Source: Actinomycetes bacterium (GTDB taxonomy: Bacteria > Actinomycetota > Acidimicrobiia > Acidimicrobiales > Microtrichaceae). From it: 19,466 nucleotides of DNA. The stretch covers positions 1-19,466 of the forward strand of contig JAEVZA010000198.1 in NCBI GenBank assembly GCA_023392475.1, in the 5' to 3' direction. The notes under the pieces were generated by a model. That model saw only the letters and a list, made by a program, of their open reading frames with translations, was not told the origin of the DNA and searched no databases. Of the stretch, positions 13,117 through 19,466 are shown piece by piece; the stretch's first letter is position 1, and every line of letters starts with the position of its first letter. The position numbers and the translations under genes were made by a program.

Positions 13117-14883
13117 GTGACGACGTCAGGGGCCACGAGCGCACCGGCACCGGGCCAGGCACCGCTGCCCGCGGCCGACGCCGCCGCGCTGCTGCGGTCC
13201 AACGCGGCGTCGCCCGAGGTGGCGGCCCGCGTCGCGGTCCGCTTCGGCGACCGGACCTGGACCCACGGCGAGCTGGTGGCCGAGTCGGCGCGCTGGGCGC
13301 AGCTGCTGCTCGCCCGGCGGGCGGCCCGGGGTGGCGACCGCCCGCTGCACGTCGGCGTGCTGCTCGACAACACGCCCGACTACCTGTTCGCGCTCGGCGG
13401 CGCAGCGCTGAGCGGCGCCACGGTGGTCGGCCTCAACCACACGCGCACGGGCGAGCACCTCGTCAGGGACGTGACCCACACCGACGTGGACCTCGTGGTC
13501 ACCGAGCCGCGCCACCTGGCCGACCTCGACGCGGTGCGCGCCGCCGCGGACCTGCCGGTGCTCGTGTCGAACCGCTTCGACGAGCCGGCGGACCGCGTCG
13601 ACGGGGGCGGCGTCGAGGACCTGGACGCGGCGCTCGGCGCGGTGCCGACCGAGGACCCGGGGATCGAGCCCGGGCAAGACGCACGCTGGGCCCTCGTCTT
13701 CACGTCGGGCACCTCGTCGGCCCCGAAGGCCGTGATCTGCACCCAGCGCCGGCTGCTCGTGACCGGCAACCGCATGCGGATGATGCTCGAGATCGGCCCG
13801 GAGGACGTCGGGTACGTGTGCATGCCGCTGTTCCACTCGAACGCCCTCATGGTCGGGTGGGCGCCGTCGCTGGTCGCCGGGTGCTCGGTGGGGCTGGCCC
13901 GCCGGTTCTCGGCGTCGGGGTGGCTGCCCGACGTGCGCCGCTACGGCGCCACCTGGTTCAACTACACGGGCAAGCCGCTCTCGTACCTCGTGGCCACGCC
14001 CGAGCGCCCCGACGACGCGGACAACACGCTGCGCGTCGCGTTCGGCAACGAGGGCTCGCCGGAGGTGCTCGAGCGGTTCCGCGAGCGCTTCGGCGTCCAC
14101 GTGATCGATGCGTTCGGATCGACCGAGGGGGCGATCGCGGTGAACCGCGACGCACCGGAGCGTCGGGGCGCCATGGGCGTCGCGGGCGACACGATCCGCA
14201 TCGTCGACGGCGACGACGAGCCGTGCCCGCCCGCCCGCTTCGACGACGACGGCCGGCTCCTGAACGCCGCCGACTGCGTCGGCGAGATCGTGAACACGGC
14301 CGGATCGGGGCCGTTCGAGGGCTACTACAACAACGACGAGGCCACCGCCGCGGCCACCCGCGGGGGCTGGTACCGCTCCGGCGACCTCGGGTACCTCGAC
14401 GACGACCGCTACCTCTACTTCGCGGGGCGCACCGCGGACTGGATCCGCGTCGACGGCGAGAACTTCCCCGCCGGCCCGATCGACGACGCGCTGTCCTCGA
14501 ACGACGACGTCGTGATCGGCGTCGCCTACGGCGTGCCCGACGTGCACGCGGGCGACCAGGTCATGGCCGCGCTCGTGCTGCGCGACGGCGCGACGTTCGA
14601 TCCCGAGGCCTTCGCGGCGTGGATCGACGGCTCGTCGGGGCTCGGCCCGAAGTGGCGACCCCGCTACGTGCGGGTCGCGGCGCAGCTGCCGACGACCGGG
14701 ACCAACAAGGTCGTGAAGCGGACGCTGGCCCACCAGCACCTCCGGCGCGACCGGGTCGGCGACGAGGACGCGCTGTGGGTCCGCGAGCGCGGCGAGCCGT
14801 ACCGCCCGTTCGGCGCCGGCGACGAGGCGGCGCTGCACGAGGCGATCGAGGCGGCGGGCCGGTCCCGCTTCTGGGACCTGTAG
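13117..14883 (+). CDS. AMP-forming acyl-CoA synthetase (FadD17-like)
   Basis: A 588-residue ANL-superfamily ligase that activates a carboxylic acid to its CoA thioester via an acyl-adenylate. The AMP-binding P-loop is FTSGTSSAPKAV (195-206) and the acyl-pocket region includes MPLFHSNALMVGW (236-248). The A5-type motif is AFGSTEGAIAVN (332-343), the A7/A8 hinge is YRSGDLGY (419-426) and GRTADWIRVDGENF (437-450), and the A10 lysine is probably Lys531 in TTGTNKVVKRTL. The layout resembles FATP/FadD17-type enzymes, some of which act on steroid side chains; I give no symbol because substrate class cannot be fixed by eye. GTG at 13117 follows TACGGT by 7 bases. The dehydrogenase gene begins 3 bases after its stop. 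Confidence 0.92.
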   Translation: MTTSGATSAPAPGQAPLPAADAAALLRSNAASPEVAARVAVRFGDRTWTHGELVAESARWAQLLLARRAARGGDRPLHVGVLLDNTPDYLFALGGAALSGATVVGLNHTRTGEHLVRDVTHTDVDLVVTEPRHLADLDAVRAAADLPVLVSNRFDEPADRVDGGGVEDLDAALGAVPTEDPGIEPGQDARWALVFTSGTSSAPKAVICTQRRLLVTGNRMRMMLEIGPEDVGYVCMPLFHSNALMVGWAPSLVAGCSVGLARRFSASGWLPDVRRYGATWFNYTGKPLSYLVATPERPDDADNTLRVAFGNEGSPEVLERFRERFGVHVIDAFGSTEGAIAVNRDAPERRGAMGVAGDTIRIVDGDDEPCPPARFDDDGRLLNAADCVGEIVNTAGSGPFEGYYNNDEATAAATRGGWYRSGDLGYLDDDRYLYFAGRTADWIRVDGENFPAGPIDDALSSNDDVVIGVAYGVPDVHAGDQVMAALVLRDGATFDPEAFAAWIDGSSGLGPKWRPRYVRVAAQLPTTGTNKVVKRTLAHQHLRRDRVGDEDALWVRERGEPYRPFGAGDEAALHEAIEAAGRSRFWDL

Positions 14884-14886
14884 CCC

Positions 14887-16035
14887 GTGGACCTCGCCCT
14901 GCGCCCCGACGAGCTCGAGTTCGCCGCCACCGCACGCGCCTGGCTGGCCGAGCACCTCGACGTGCCCCCGTCGTTCGACTCGCTCGACGACGAGATCGAG
15001 TGGGGCCGCGGGTGGCAGGCCCGGCTGGCTGCCGACCGGTGGGTCGGCATCTACTGGCCGGCCGAGTTCGGCGGGCGGGGCGCGAGCCCGGTCCAGGTCG
15101 CGCTGTTCAACATGGAGTACGCCCGCGCGGGGGCGCCGCAGCCCGTGAACCGGGTCGGGATCAACCTCGCCGGCCCCACGCTGCTGGCGCACGGCACCGA
15201 CGAGCAGCGCCGTCGCTGGCTGCCGCGCATCCTCGACGCGTCGGAGATCTGGTGCCAGCTGTTCAGCGAGCCCGACGCGGGGAGCGACCTCGCGTCGCTG
15301 AGCACGCGGGCCACCCCCACCGTGCTCCCCGACGGCCGCGAGGGGTGGTCCCTCACGGGCCAGAAGGTGTGGACGAGCTACGCCACGTACGCCCGCTGGG
15401 GCATCTGCCTCGCACGGACCGACGCCGAGGCGCCGAAGCACCGGGGGATCTCCTACCTCGTGGTGGACATGGAGGCGCCGGGCATCGAGATCCGACCGCT
15501 CGTGCAGCTGACCGGCGAGGCCGAGTTCAACGAGGTGTTCCTGGACGACGTGTTCGTACCCGCGGACCACCTCGTCGGCGGTCTGCACCAGGGCTGGGCG
15601 GTGGCGAACACGACGCTCGCCCACGAGCGGGGCACGAACTTCCCGTTCAAGGAGCAGGTCGTCCACGAGGTGTTCCTCGACGAGCTGTACCGCCTCGCTG
15701 CGGCCGGCGGCACGCTCGACGACCCCGAGGTGGCCGACCACCTCGCCCGGGCGTTCGTGGAGCTGCGCGTGCTCCGGTTGCACAACTGGCGCACGCTCGG
15801 GCGCCTCGCCGCCGGCCACGAGCCGGGTCCGGAGTCGAGCTGGATCAAGCTCACGTGGACCGACATGACCCAGCACCTGTCGGCCGCGGCCCTCGAGGTC
15901 CTGGGCGACGACGGTCAGCTCGACGGGCCGTGGGCGCGCCAGTACCTGTGGTCGAAGGCGGCCTCGATCGCGGGCGGCACCTCGGAGGTGCAGCGCACGA
16001 TCATCGGCGACCGCCTGCTCGGCCTGCCCCGTTGA
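14887..16035 (+). CDS. Acyl-CoA dehydrogenase
   Basis: A 382-residue FAD enzyme that introduces the alpha-beta double bond into acyl-CoA esters. The N-terminal helical domain carries GIYWPAEFGGRG (54-65). The middle beta domain has CQLFSEPDAGSDLASL (123-138) and LTGQKVWTSYATYARWGICLART (split: LTGQKVWTSYA 156-166, WGICLART 171-178), both contacting FAD. The C-terminal helical domain ends SIAGGTSEVQRTIIGDRLLGLPR (split: GGTSEVQRTIIGDRLLGLPR 363-382), the usual FAD/dimer signature of the group. Glu247 (LAHERG) is a candidate catalytic base, by analogy with steroid-degrading FadE26-type enzymes. GTG at 14887 lies 3 bases after the synthetase stop, so the two form one operon: activation followed by the first beta-oxidation step. 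Confidence 0.92.
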   Translation: MDLALRPDELEFAATARAWLAEHLDVPPSFDSLDDEIEWGRGWQARLAADRWVGIYWPAEFGGRGASPVQVALFNMEYARAGAPQPVNRVGINLAGPTLLAHGTDEQRRRWLPRILDASEIWCQLFSEPDAGSDLASLSTRATPTVLPDGREGWSLTGQKVWTSYATYARWGICLARTDAEAPKHRGISYLVVDMEAPGIEIRPLVQLTGEAEFNEVFLDDVFVPADHLVGGLHQGWAVANTTLAHERGTNFPFKEQVVHEVFLDELYRLAAAGGTLDDPEVADHLARAFVELRVLRLHNWRTLGRLAAGHEPGPESSWIKLTWTDMTQHLSAAALEVLGDDGQLDGPWARQYLWSKAASIAGGTSEVQRTIIGDRLLGLPR

Positions 16036-16064
16036 CCGACCGGGTCGGGCGACGTCGCTCGGTC
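16034..16064. terminator. Weak inverted repeat between convergent genes
   Basis: GACCGA (16034-16039) and TCGGTC (16059-16064) pair across a GC-rich interior that can fold further. It occupies most of the 33-base gap between the convergent dehydrogenase and SnoaL-like genes, starting on the dehydrogenase stop codon. There is no T-run. A terminator role is a guess from position. Confidence 0.25.
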
Positions 16065-16068
16065 GTCG

Positions 16069-16482
16069 TCAGCGGATGAGGCCGAGGCCGAACTGGCAGT
16101 GCGGACCGCCCCAGTGCTCCACGATCTTGCCGTCGCGGATCCGGAGGATCGCCGTGCCGTTGATCTCGACCGGCTCGCCCGACGGCTCGACGTCGAAGAA
16201 GGCGGTGCCCGTGTGCGTGCCCCGCACCGTCCAGTTCGACACCACGAGGTCGTCCGACTCGATCAGCAGCTCGACGGAGAACTCCATGTCGGGGAACGCG
16301 GAGCGCACCTGGTCCCACCAGATCTGCTCCTCGCCGCGGACGTCGGTGCCGACCCGCTCGGGCGACACGCGCGTGGTCACGTGGCTGTGGAAGTCGGGGG
16401 CCCAGAAGTCGTAGACGGCCTCGGTGTCGCCGTCGAACATCGCGTTCGAGTACTCGGCCAGCATCTTCAGGTTCTCCGACAT
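16069..16482 (-). CDS. SnoaL-like / NTF2-fold protein
   Basis: A 137-residue protein with the cone-shaped alpha+beta fold of SnoaL-like polyketide cyclases and ester cyclases. An N-terminal helix pair (LKMLAEYSNAMFDGDTEAVY) is followed by FWAPDFHSHV, GEEQIWWDQVRSAFPDMEFSVELLIESDDLVVSNWTVRGTHTG (split: WWDQVRSAFPDMEFSVELL 55-73, VVSNWTVRGTHTG 80-92), and closing strands INGTAILRIRDGKIVEHWGG (107-126). Such proteins include isomerases, hydrolases and non-enzymatic binders, so no reaction is claimed. ATG at 16482 is preceded by TACGGT and 7 bases, indicating its own leaderless promoter despite lying only 50 bases after the desaturase gene. Confidence 0.82.
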   Translation of the reverse strand: MSENLKMLAEYSNAMFDGDTEAVYDFWAPDFHSHVTTRVSPERVGTDVRGEEQIWWDQVRSAFPDMEFSVELLIESDDLVVSNWTVRGTHTGTAFFDVEPSGEPVEINGTAILRIRDGKIVEHWGGPHCQFGLGLIR

Positions 16483-16489
16483 GGCCGCG

Positions 16490-16495
16490 ACCGTA
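16490..16495 (-). promoter_or_regulatory. Probable -10 element, leaderless promoter of the SnoaL-like gene
   Basis: On the minus strand TACGGT is followed by CGCGGCC (7 bases) and ATG at 16482. The hexamer is the same as at the acyl-CoA synthetase gene. No copy of the CTGACRCNNGYGTCAG operator is present here. Confidence 0.55.
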
Positions 16496-16532
16496 GGTCA
16501 GGGCGTCGGGCCGGCGGCGGCCGGAGGCGCGG

Positions 16533-17666
16533 TCAGGCGGAGGGCGCCACGAGGTCGCGGTCGCGGGACTCGACGCGCCGCAGGCCGACGATCCTCGGCC
16601 CGGCAGGCGTGTCGACGCGGTCGTGCTCGATGGTCACGCCGAGCACGAACGGGCGGAGGCCGTCCGGCCCGGGGGCGGTCGGCACCTGCGCCCGGACCCG
16701 CTCCATCACGGTCCGGCGGCGGCGCACGCCCCGCTCGCCCGTGAGCGCCAGCAGCTCCGCCTGCGCCCGGCGCCCCGCGTCGGTGATCGGTGCCACGTCG
16801 CCGATCCCGAGCTTGGTCGCGATCGTGCGCATCGACCCGGCGATGGTGGCCAGGTCGAACACCCCGGCGACGCCGATGACCAGGGCGAGGTCGTCGAAGC
16901 CGGGGATGCCGACACGACCGGGCATCTCGAACGAGGTGTACGCGTCCCGAATGCCGATCAGCGCGGCGTCGGGATCGATGGCCAGCGCCGCCCCGCTCAG
17001 CGCCAGGTAGAACTCGTAGTGGTTCTGCTCGTCGCCGGCGACCGGGCGCAGGGCCGTCCGGCCGGCGCGGTCGAGCAACCAGCTGAGGCCGTTGTGCGCC
17101 TCCTTCGTCAGGTGCTCCTGGAGCGTGAGGTAGGCGAAGGCGTGGTACGAGCTCGGCGGGTCCACCTCGGTGCCGTGGCGGAGCTGGCTGGTCCGACCGG
17201 CGAGGTACGTGGCGTGGTCGATGACCCCGCCGTCGGCGATGAGCCCGCTGAGCAGGGCGTAGTCGCGCATCAGCACGCCGTGGGCGTCCTCCTCGGCGGT
17301 CCACTCCTGCACCCACTCGACGAGGGCGTCGCTGCCGCCGGCGATGACCATGCTCTTGTGCGTGTAGTGGGGGAGGTTGTCCTCGGTCAGGAGGTTGACG
17401 AGGAACGCCGCGGCCAGCACCGGCCGCACGTCCACGCCGTACTCGTCGCCGAAGTCGCGCAGGTGGTCCTGGAGCCCCTGGCGGAGGACGGGTCCGTAGG
17501 CGAGGGGGTCGCGGTCGGCGTCGCCCGACGCCGTGGTGGTCCGGGCCGCCCGGGCCAGCACGCTCGGCGGGTAGAGCGGCTCCCGCCGCCCGTGCGGGGT
17601 GCGCATGTGCGCCTCGTGGGCGGCGACGATCGTGTCGTCGATCTCGGACAGGAGCGGGAGGTTCAC
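16533..17666 (-). CDS. Ferritin-like acyl-ACP desaturase (FA_desaturase_2 family)
   Basis: A 377-residue protein with the full di-iron ligand set of soluble acyl-ACP desaturases: Glu95 (LLTEDNLPHY), Glu126 and His129 (EWTAEEDAHG), Glu184 (LQEHLTKEAHNG), and Glu213 and His216 (GDEQNHYEFY). The spacing matches the two EXXH pairs of the plant enzyme. Mycobacterial relatives are DesA1/DesA2. It would insert a double bond into an acyl chain carried on ACP, using O2 and ferredoxin-type electrons. Roughly the last 60 residues form an extension (LRPFVLGVTIEHDRVDTPAGPRIVG, split: LRPFVLGVTIEHD 334-346) that I do not recognise. GTG at 17666 is preferred: TACCAT lies 6 bases upstream, and the alternative ATG at 17674 reads only three codons before a stop. 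It lies 30 bases downstream of the GMC gene. Confidence 0.9.
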   Translation of the reverse strand: MNLPLLSEIDDTIVAAHEAHMRTPHGRREPLYPPSVLARAARTTTASGDADRDPLAYGPVLRQGLQDHLRDFGDEYGVDVRPVLAAAFLVNLLTEDNLPHYTHKSMVIAGGSDALVEWVQEWTAEEDAHGVLMRDYALLSGLIADGGVIDHATYLAGRTSQLRHGTEVDPPSSYHAFAYLTLQEHLTKEAHNGLSWLLDRAGRTALRPVAGDEQNHYEFYLALSGAALAIDPDAALIGIRDAYTSFEMPGRVGIPGFDDLALVIGVAGVFDLATIAGSMRTIATKLGIGDVAPITDAGRRAQAELLALTGERGVRRRRTVMERVRAQVPTAPGPDGLRPFVLGVTIEHDRVDTPAGPRIVGLRRVESRDRDLVAPSA

Positions 17667-17672
17667 TTACCC

Positions 17673-17678
17673 ATGGTA
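17673..17678 (-). promoter_or_regulatory. Possible -10 element before the desaturase gene
   Basis: TACCAT (TANNNT, minus strand) lies 6 bases before GTG at 17666, within the 30-base gap after the GMC gene. The surrounding TTACC-C-ATGGTAA is an almost perfect short palindrome that could be an operator, but it has no second copy in the window. Confidence 0.4.
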
Positions 17679-17696
17679 ACCCCGAGCCTCCCCGGT

Positions 17697-19400
17697 TCAG
17701 ACCACCCGGCCCGCCAGCTGTGAGGCCGCTCGGGCGGCGAGCGCCACGAGGGTGAGGGTGGGGCCGTACCCGGTCGACGTCGGGAAGACCGAGCTGTCGC
17801 AGATCAGCACGTTGTCCACGTCCCAGAGGCGGCTCGACGGGTCGACCACCGAGGTGGCGGGGTCCGCACCCATGCGGGTGGTGCCGATGACGTGTCGGCT
17901 GGCGGGAGCGAGGCCCAACGGCGACATCCCGGCGTCCTCGCCGATCGGGGGCGACGTGCTGGTGACGGTCCACTCGGCCCCGGCGTCCCGGAGCACGGCC
18001 TCGAGGCGCGGGCCCACGTGGGCCGAGGTCGCGAGCTCGTGCCGGTGCGGCGACCACGTGACGCGCCCGGCGGGGCCGCCCCACGCGTCGCGCACGGTCG
18101 GGTCGAGGTCGATGCGGTTCTCGGGGCGGGCCAGGTCCTCGCCCTGCATCGTGAACACCCACAGGCGCTCTCGCAGCGACGAGTCGCGCATCGACGCGCC
18201 GTGGTGGGCGCCGGGGCCGTAGATGAGCGCCTCCTGCACCGGCCCGGCCGCGCCGCCGTGCTCGACGATGCCGCCCCGCAGCCACGGCAGCCCCGCGTCG
18301 CGCGCCGCCGCCCGCTGCGCGTCGTCGCCGACGATGTGGTCGTCGTGCAGGTGGGTCACCGAGCGACCGCGGCTCGCTCCCCAGACCCGCTGCGGGAAGG
18401 CCCCGACCGTCAGCGTCTGGAAGTGGTACATGAGGTTGCGCCCGACCAGGCCGGAGCTGTTGCCGAGACCGTCGCGGAGCAGCAGGCGCGGCGTCTCGAA
18501 GGCGCCGCCCGCCAGCACGACGTACGACGAGCGCAGCTCGACCTCGGGCGGGTCACCCGCGTCGGGCCCGACCGAGAGGTCGAGGTAGCGGACGCCCGTG
18601 GCGCGGCGACCGGTGGCGTCCCGGGTGATGCCGACCGCCATCGCCTCCGGCACGATCCGGCACCGGCCGGTCCGCAGCGCGCGGCGGAGCAGCGCGACGG
18701 GGTCGCCCTTCGCCTCGATCGGGCAGCCGTGGTGGCCGCAGAACCCGCAGTTGTTGCAGGCCGGGCGACCGTCGTACGGCACGCTGTTCACGCCCGTCGG
18801 CGCCCGGTACGGGTGCAGGCCGTGGCGCTCGGCGGCGGGCACCGAGAGCGTGGTGCCGTACATGTCGGCGCCGGGCGGCATCGGGTACGGCCCCGACCGC
18901 CACGCCGCGAACGGGTTGGTCTCCTCGCCGGCCACGCCGACGAGGCGCTCCGCCTCGGCGTAGAACGGCTCGAGGTCCGCGTAGGCGAGGGGCCAGTCCA
19001 CGACGTCGGCGCCCTCGACCGGGCCGAGCGCGGTGCGGAGGTGGAAGTCCTCCTCGCGGAAGCGCGGCAGCTTGCCGTCGGCGTGCACGCCGCCGCCGCC
19101 GACCGTGGACGGCAGGTTGTTCACCTCACCGGTGAACAGGCGGTCGCCGTCCTGCTCCGAGCTGCGGAACGTGCGCGGCTCCAGCAGCGGGTCCGGACCG
19201 AGCACGTGGCGCCGCGTGAACTTCAGCTCGTCGTTCGAGAAGTGGCCGAGCGGGCCGAACGGCTCGTCGAGCTCGAGCAGGTGGTTGCGGCCCTTCTCGA
19301 GGACCACGACGGACCAGCCCGCCTCGGACAGCACGTGGGCCGCGGTCGAGCCCCCCGGCCCGGAGCCGATGACGACGACGTCGCAGTCGAGGTCGGTCAC
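17697..19400 (-). CDS. GMC-family FAD oxidoreductase
   Basis: A 567-residue flavoprotein. The Rossmann FAD motif is DVVVIGSGPGGSTAA (7-21) with VVVLEKG at the end of the second strand. VNNLPSTVGGGGVHADGKLPR (split: NNLPSTVGGGGVHADGKLPR 94-113) is the GMC signature region. A cysteine cluster Cys215, Cys218, Cys221 and Cys226 (ACNNCGFCGHHGC) is as seen in the gluconate/sugar dehydrogenase branch. HVIGTTRMG (503-511) and VDNVLICDSSVFPTSTGYGPTLT (split: NVLICDSSVFPTSTGYGPTLT, ends 550) complete the family pattern. Members oxidise alcohols, sugars or sterols. The usual Asn/His of the final N-P-[ML]-[LT]-T motif is Gly546 here. GTG at 19400 puts the FAD motif at the normal position; an open frame reaches 19463 but adds an unrelated Pro-rich stretch. 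Confidence 0.9.
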   Translation of the reverse strand: MTDLDCDVVVIGSGPGGSTAAHVLSEAGWSVVVLEKGRNHLLELDEPFGPLGHFSNDELKFTRRHVLGPDPLLEPRTFRSSEQDGDRLFTGEVNNLPSTVGGGGVHADGKLPRFREEDFHLRTALGPVEGADVVDWPLAYADLEPFYAEAERLVGVAGEETNPFAAWRSGPYPMPPGADMYGTTLSVPAAERHGLHPYRAPTGVNSVPYDGRPACNNCGFCGHHGCPIEAKGDPVALLRRALRTGRCRIVPEAMAVGITRDATGRRATGVRYLDLSVGPDAGDPPEVELRSSYVVLAGGAFETPRLLLRDGLGNSSGLVGRNLMYHFQTLTVGAFPQRVWGASRGRSVTHLHDDHIVGDDAQRAAARDAGLPWLRGGIVEHGGAAGPVQEALIYGPGAHHGASMRDSSLRERLWVFTMQGEDLARPENRIDLDPTVRDAWGGPAGRVTWSPHRHELATSAHVGPRLEAVLRDAGAEWTVTSTSPPIGEDAGMSPLGLAPASRHVIGTTRMGADPATSVVDPSSRLWDVDNVLICDSSVFPTSTGYGPTLTLVALAARAASQLAGRVV

Positions 19401-19422
19401 GCCCCGACCCCCGATCGTCCTG

Positions 19423-19463
19423 TTGTGGGGGGCCGCCGGGGGGAACGACGGTGCGCCCCACAA
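19423..19463. repeat. Inverted repeat TTGTGGGG/CCCCACAA upstream of the GMC gene
   Basis: Perfect 8-base arms (19423-19430 and 19456-19463) separated by 25 GC-rich bases lie in the region upstream of the GMC start. An A-run follows on the plus strand at the window edge. Its place suggests a regulatory dyad or a leader structure for the GMC transcript; it may belong to a longer element cut by the window end. Confidence 0.35.
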
Positions 19464-19466
19464 AAA

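Noticed and set aside
13126..15876. A 916-codon minus-strand open frame opposite the synthetase and dehydrogenase genes
   Set aside because: Low-complexity Val/Arg/Gly/His/Glu composition without motifs; the plus-strand frames contain full catalytic motifs.
13818..18285. Long Arg/Pro/Gly-rich open frames (13818-16079 plus; 16498-18285 minus)
   Set aside because: Off-frame shadows of the acyl-CoA synthetase/dehydrogenase and of the desaturase/GMC genes; no recognisable domain.
19423..19466. TTGTGGGG/CCCCACAA dyad with a flanking A-run considered as an intrinsic terminator
   Set aside because: For the minus-strand genes the T-run would precede the hairpin, and on the plus strand an A-run follows, so neither orientation gives hairpin-then-T. 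It also lies upstream of the GMC start.

Overview
The window is a gene-dense, very GC-rich stretch (third codon positions almost all G or C) with GTG starts, 4-base stop/start overlaps, an F420-type LLM oxidoreductase, and many acyl-CoA and TetR functions. This fits an actinobacterium. I lean to an Acidimicrobiia-like lineage (Ilumatobacter/Iamia type), but that is an impression from gene content, not a measured placement. At least five genes have a TANNNT -10-like hexamer 6-7 bases before the start codon, suggesting that leaderless mRNAs are common.

Layout. 1-218: 3' end of a holo-ACP synthase gene. 224-1968: a convergent pair, a DUF35 OB-fold/zinc-ribbon protein (+) and an SCP2/Ltp2-type thiolase-like protein (-), with a large hairpin and a heptamer tandem repeat between them. 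2032-2874: a MOSC-domain protein. 2974-4586: a YCII/DGPF protein coupled to a long sigma factor of the ECF42 type. 4583-12244 (-): one long coupled operon encoding, in transcription order, a solute-binding lipoprotein, a fused LivH-LivM permease, LivG, LivF, a zinc alcohol dehydrogenase, a repeat-derived 32-codon small ORF, a VOC protein and an LLM oxidoreductase. 12374-13021 (-): a TetR regulator. 13117-16035 (+): an acyl-CoA synthetase and an acyl-CoA dehydrogenase. 16069-19400 (-): a GMC oxidoreductase, a ferritin-like acyl-ACP desaturase and a SnoaL-like protein.

The most informative signal is a 16-bp palindrome, CTGACRCNNGYGTCAG. It occurs four times, always at a gene start or promoter: before the DUF35 gene, before the thiolase-like gene, before the ABC-transporter operon (overlapping the tetR stop codon), and between tetR and the acyl-CoA synthetase gene. 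The last copy is a perfect palindrome. This points to a compact TetR regulon for import of an organic acid or related substrate (ABC operon), CoA activation (synthetase), desaturation (dehydrogenase) and side-chain cleavage or thiolysis (DUF35 plus thiolase-like protein). The pairing resembles the Ltp2/DUF35 systems of steroid side-chain degradation, but the actual substrate cannot be read from the sequence.

A second notable feature is the tandem duplication at 6008-6136. It copies the 3' end of the dehydrogenase gene and leaves a small ORF that begins on the dehydrogenase stop (ATGA) and ends on the VOC start (GTGA), so an unbroken chain of coupled cistrons is kept. No rRNA, tRNA, CRISPR array, insertion sequence or phage gene was seen. 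No gene-free gap exceeds 300 bases.
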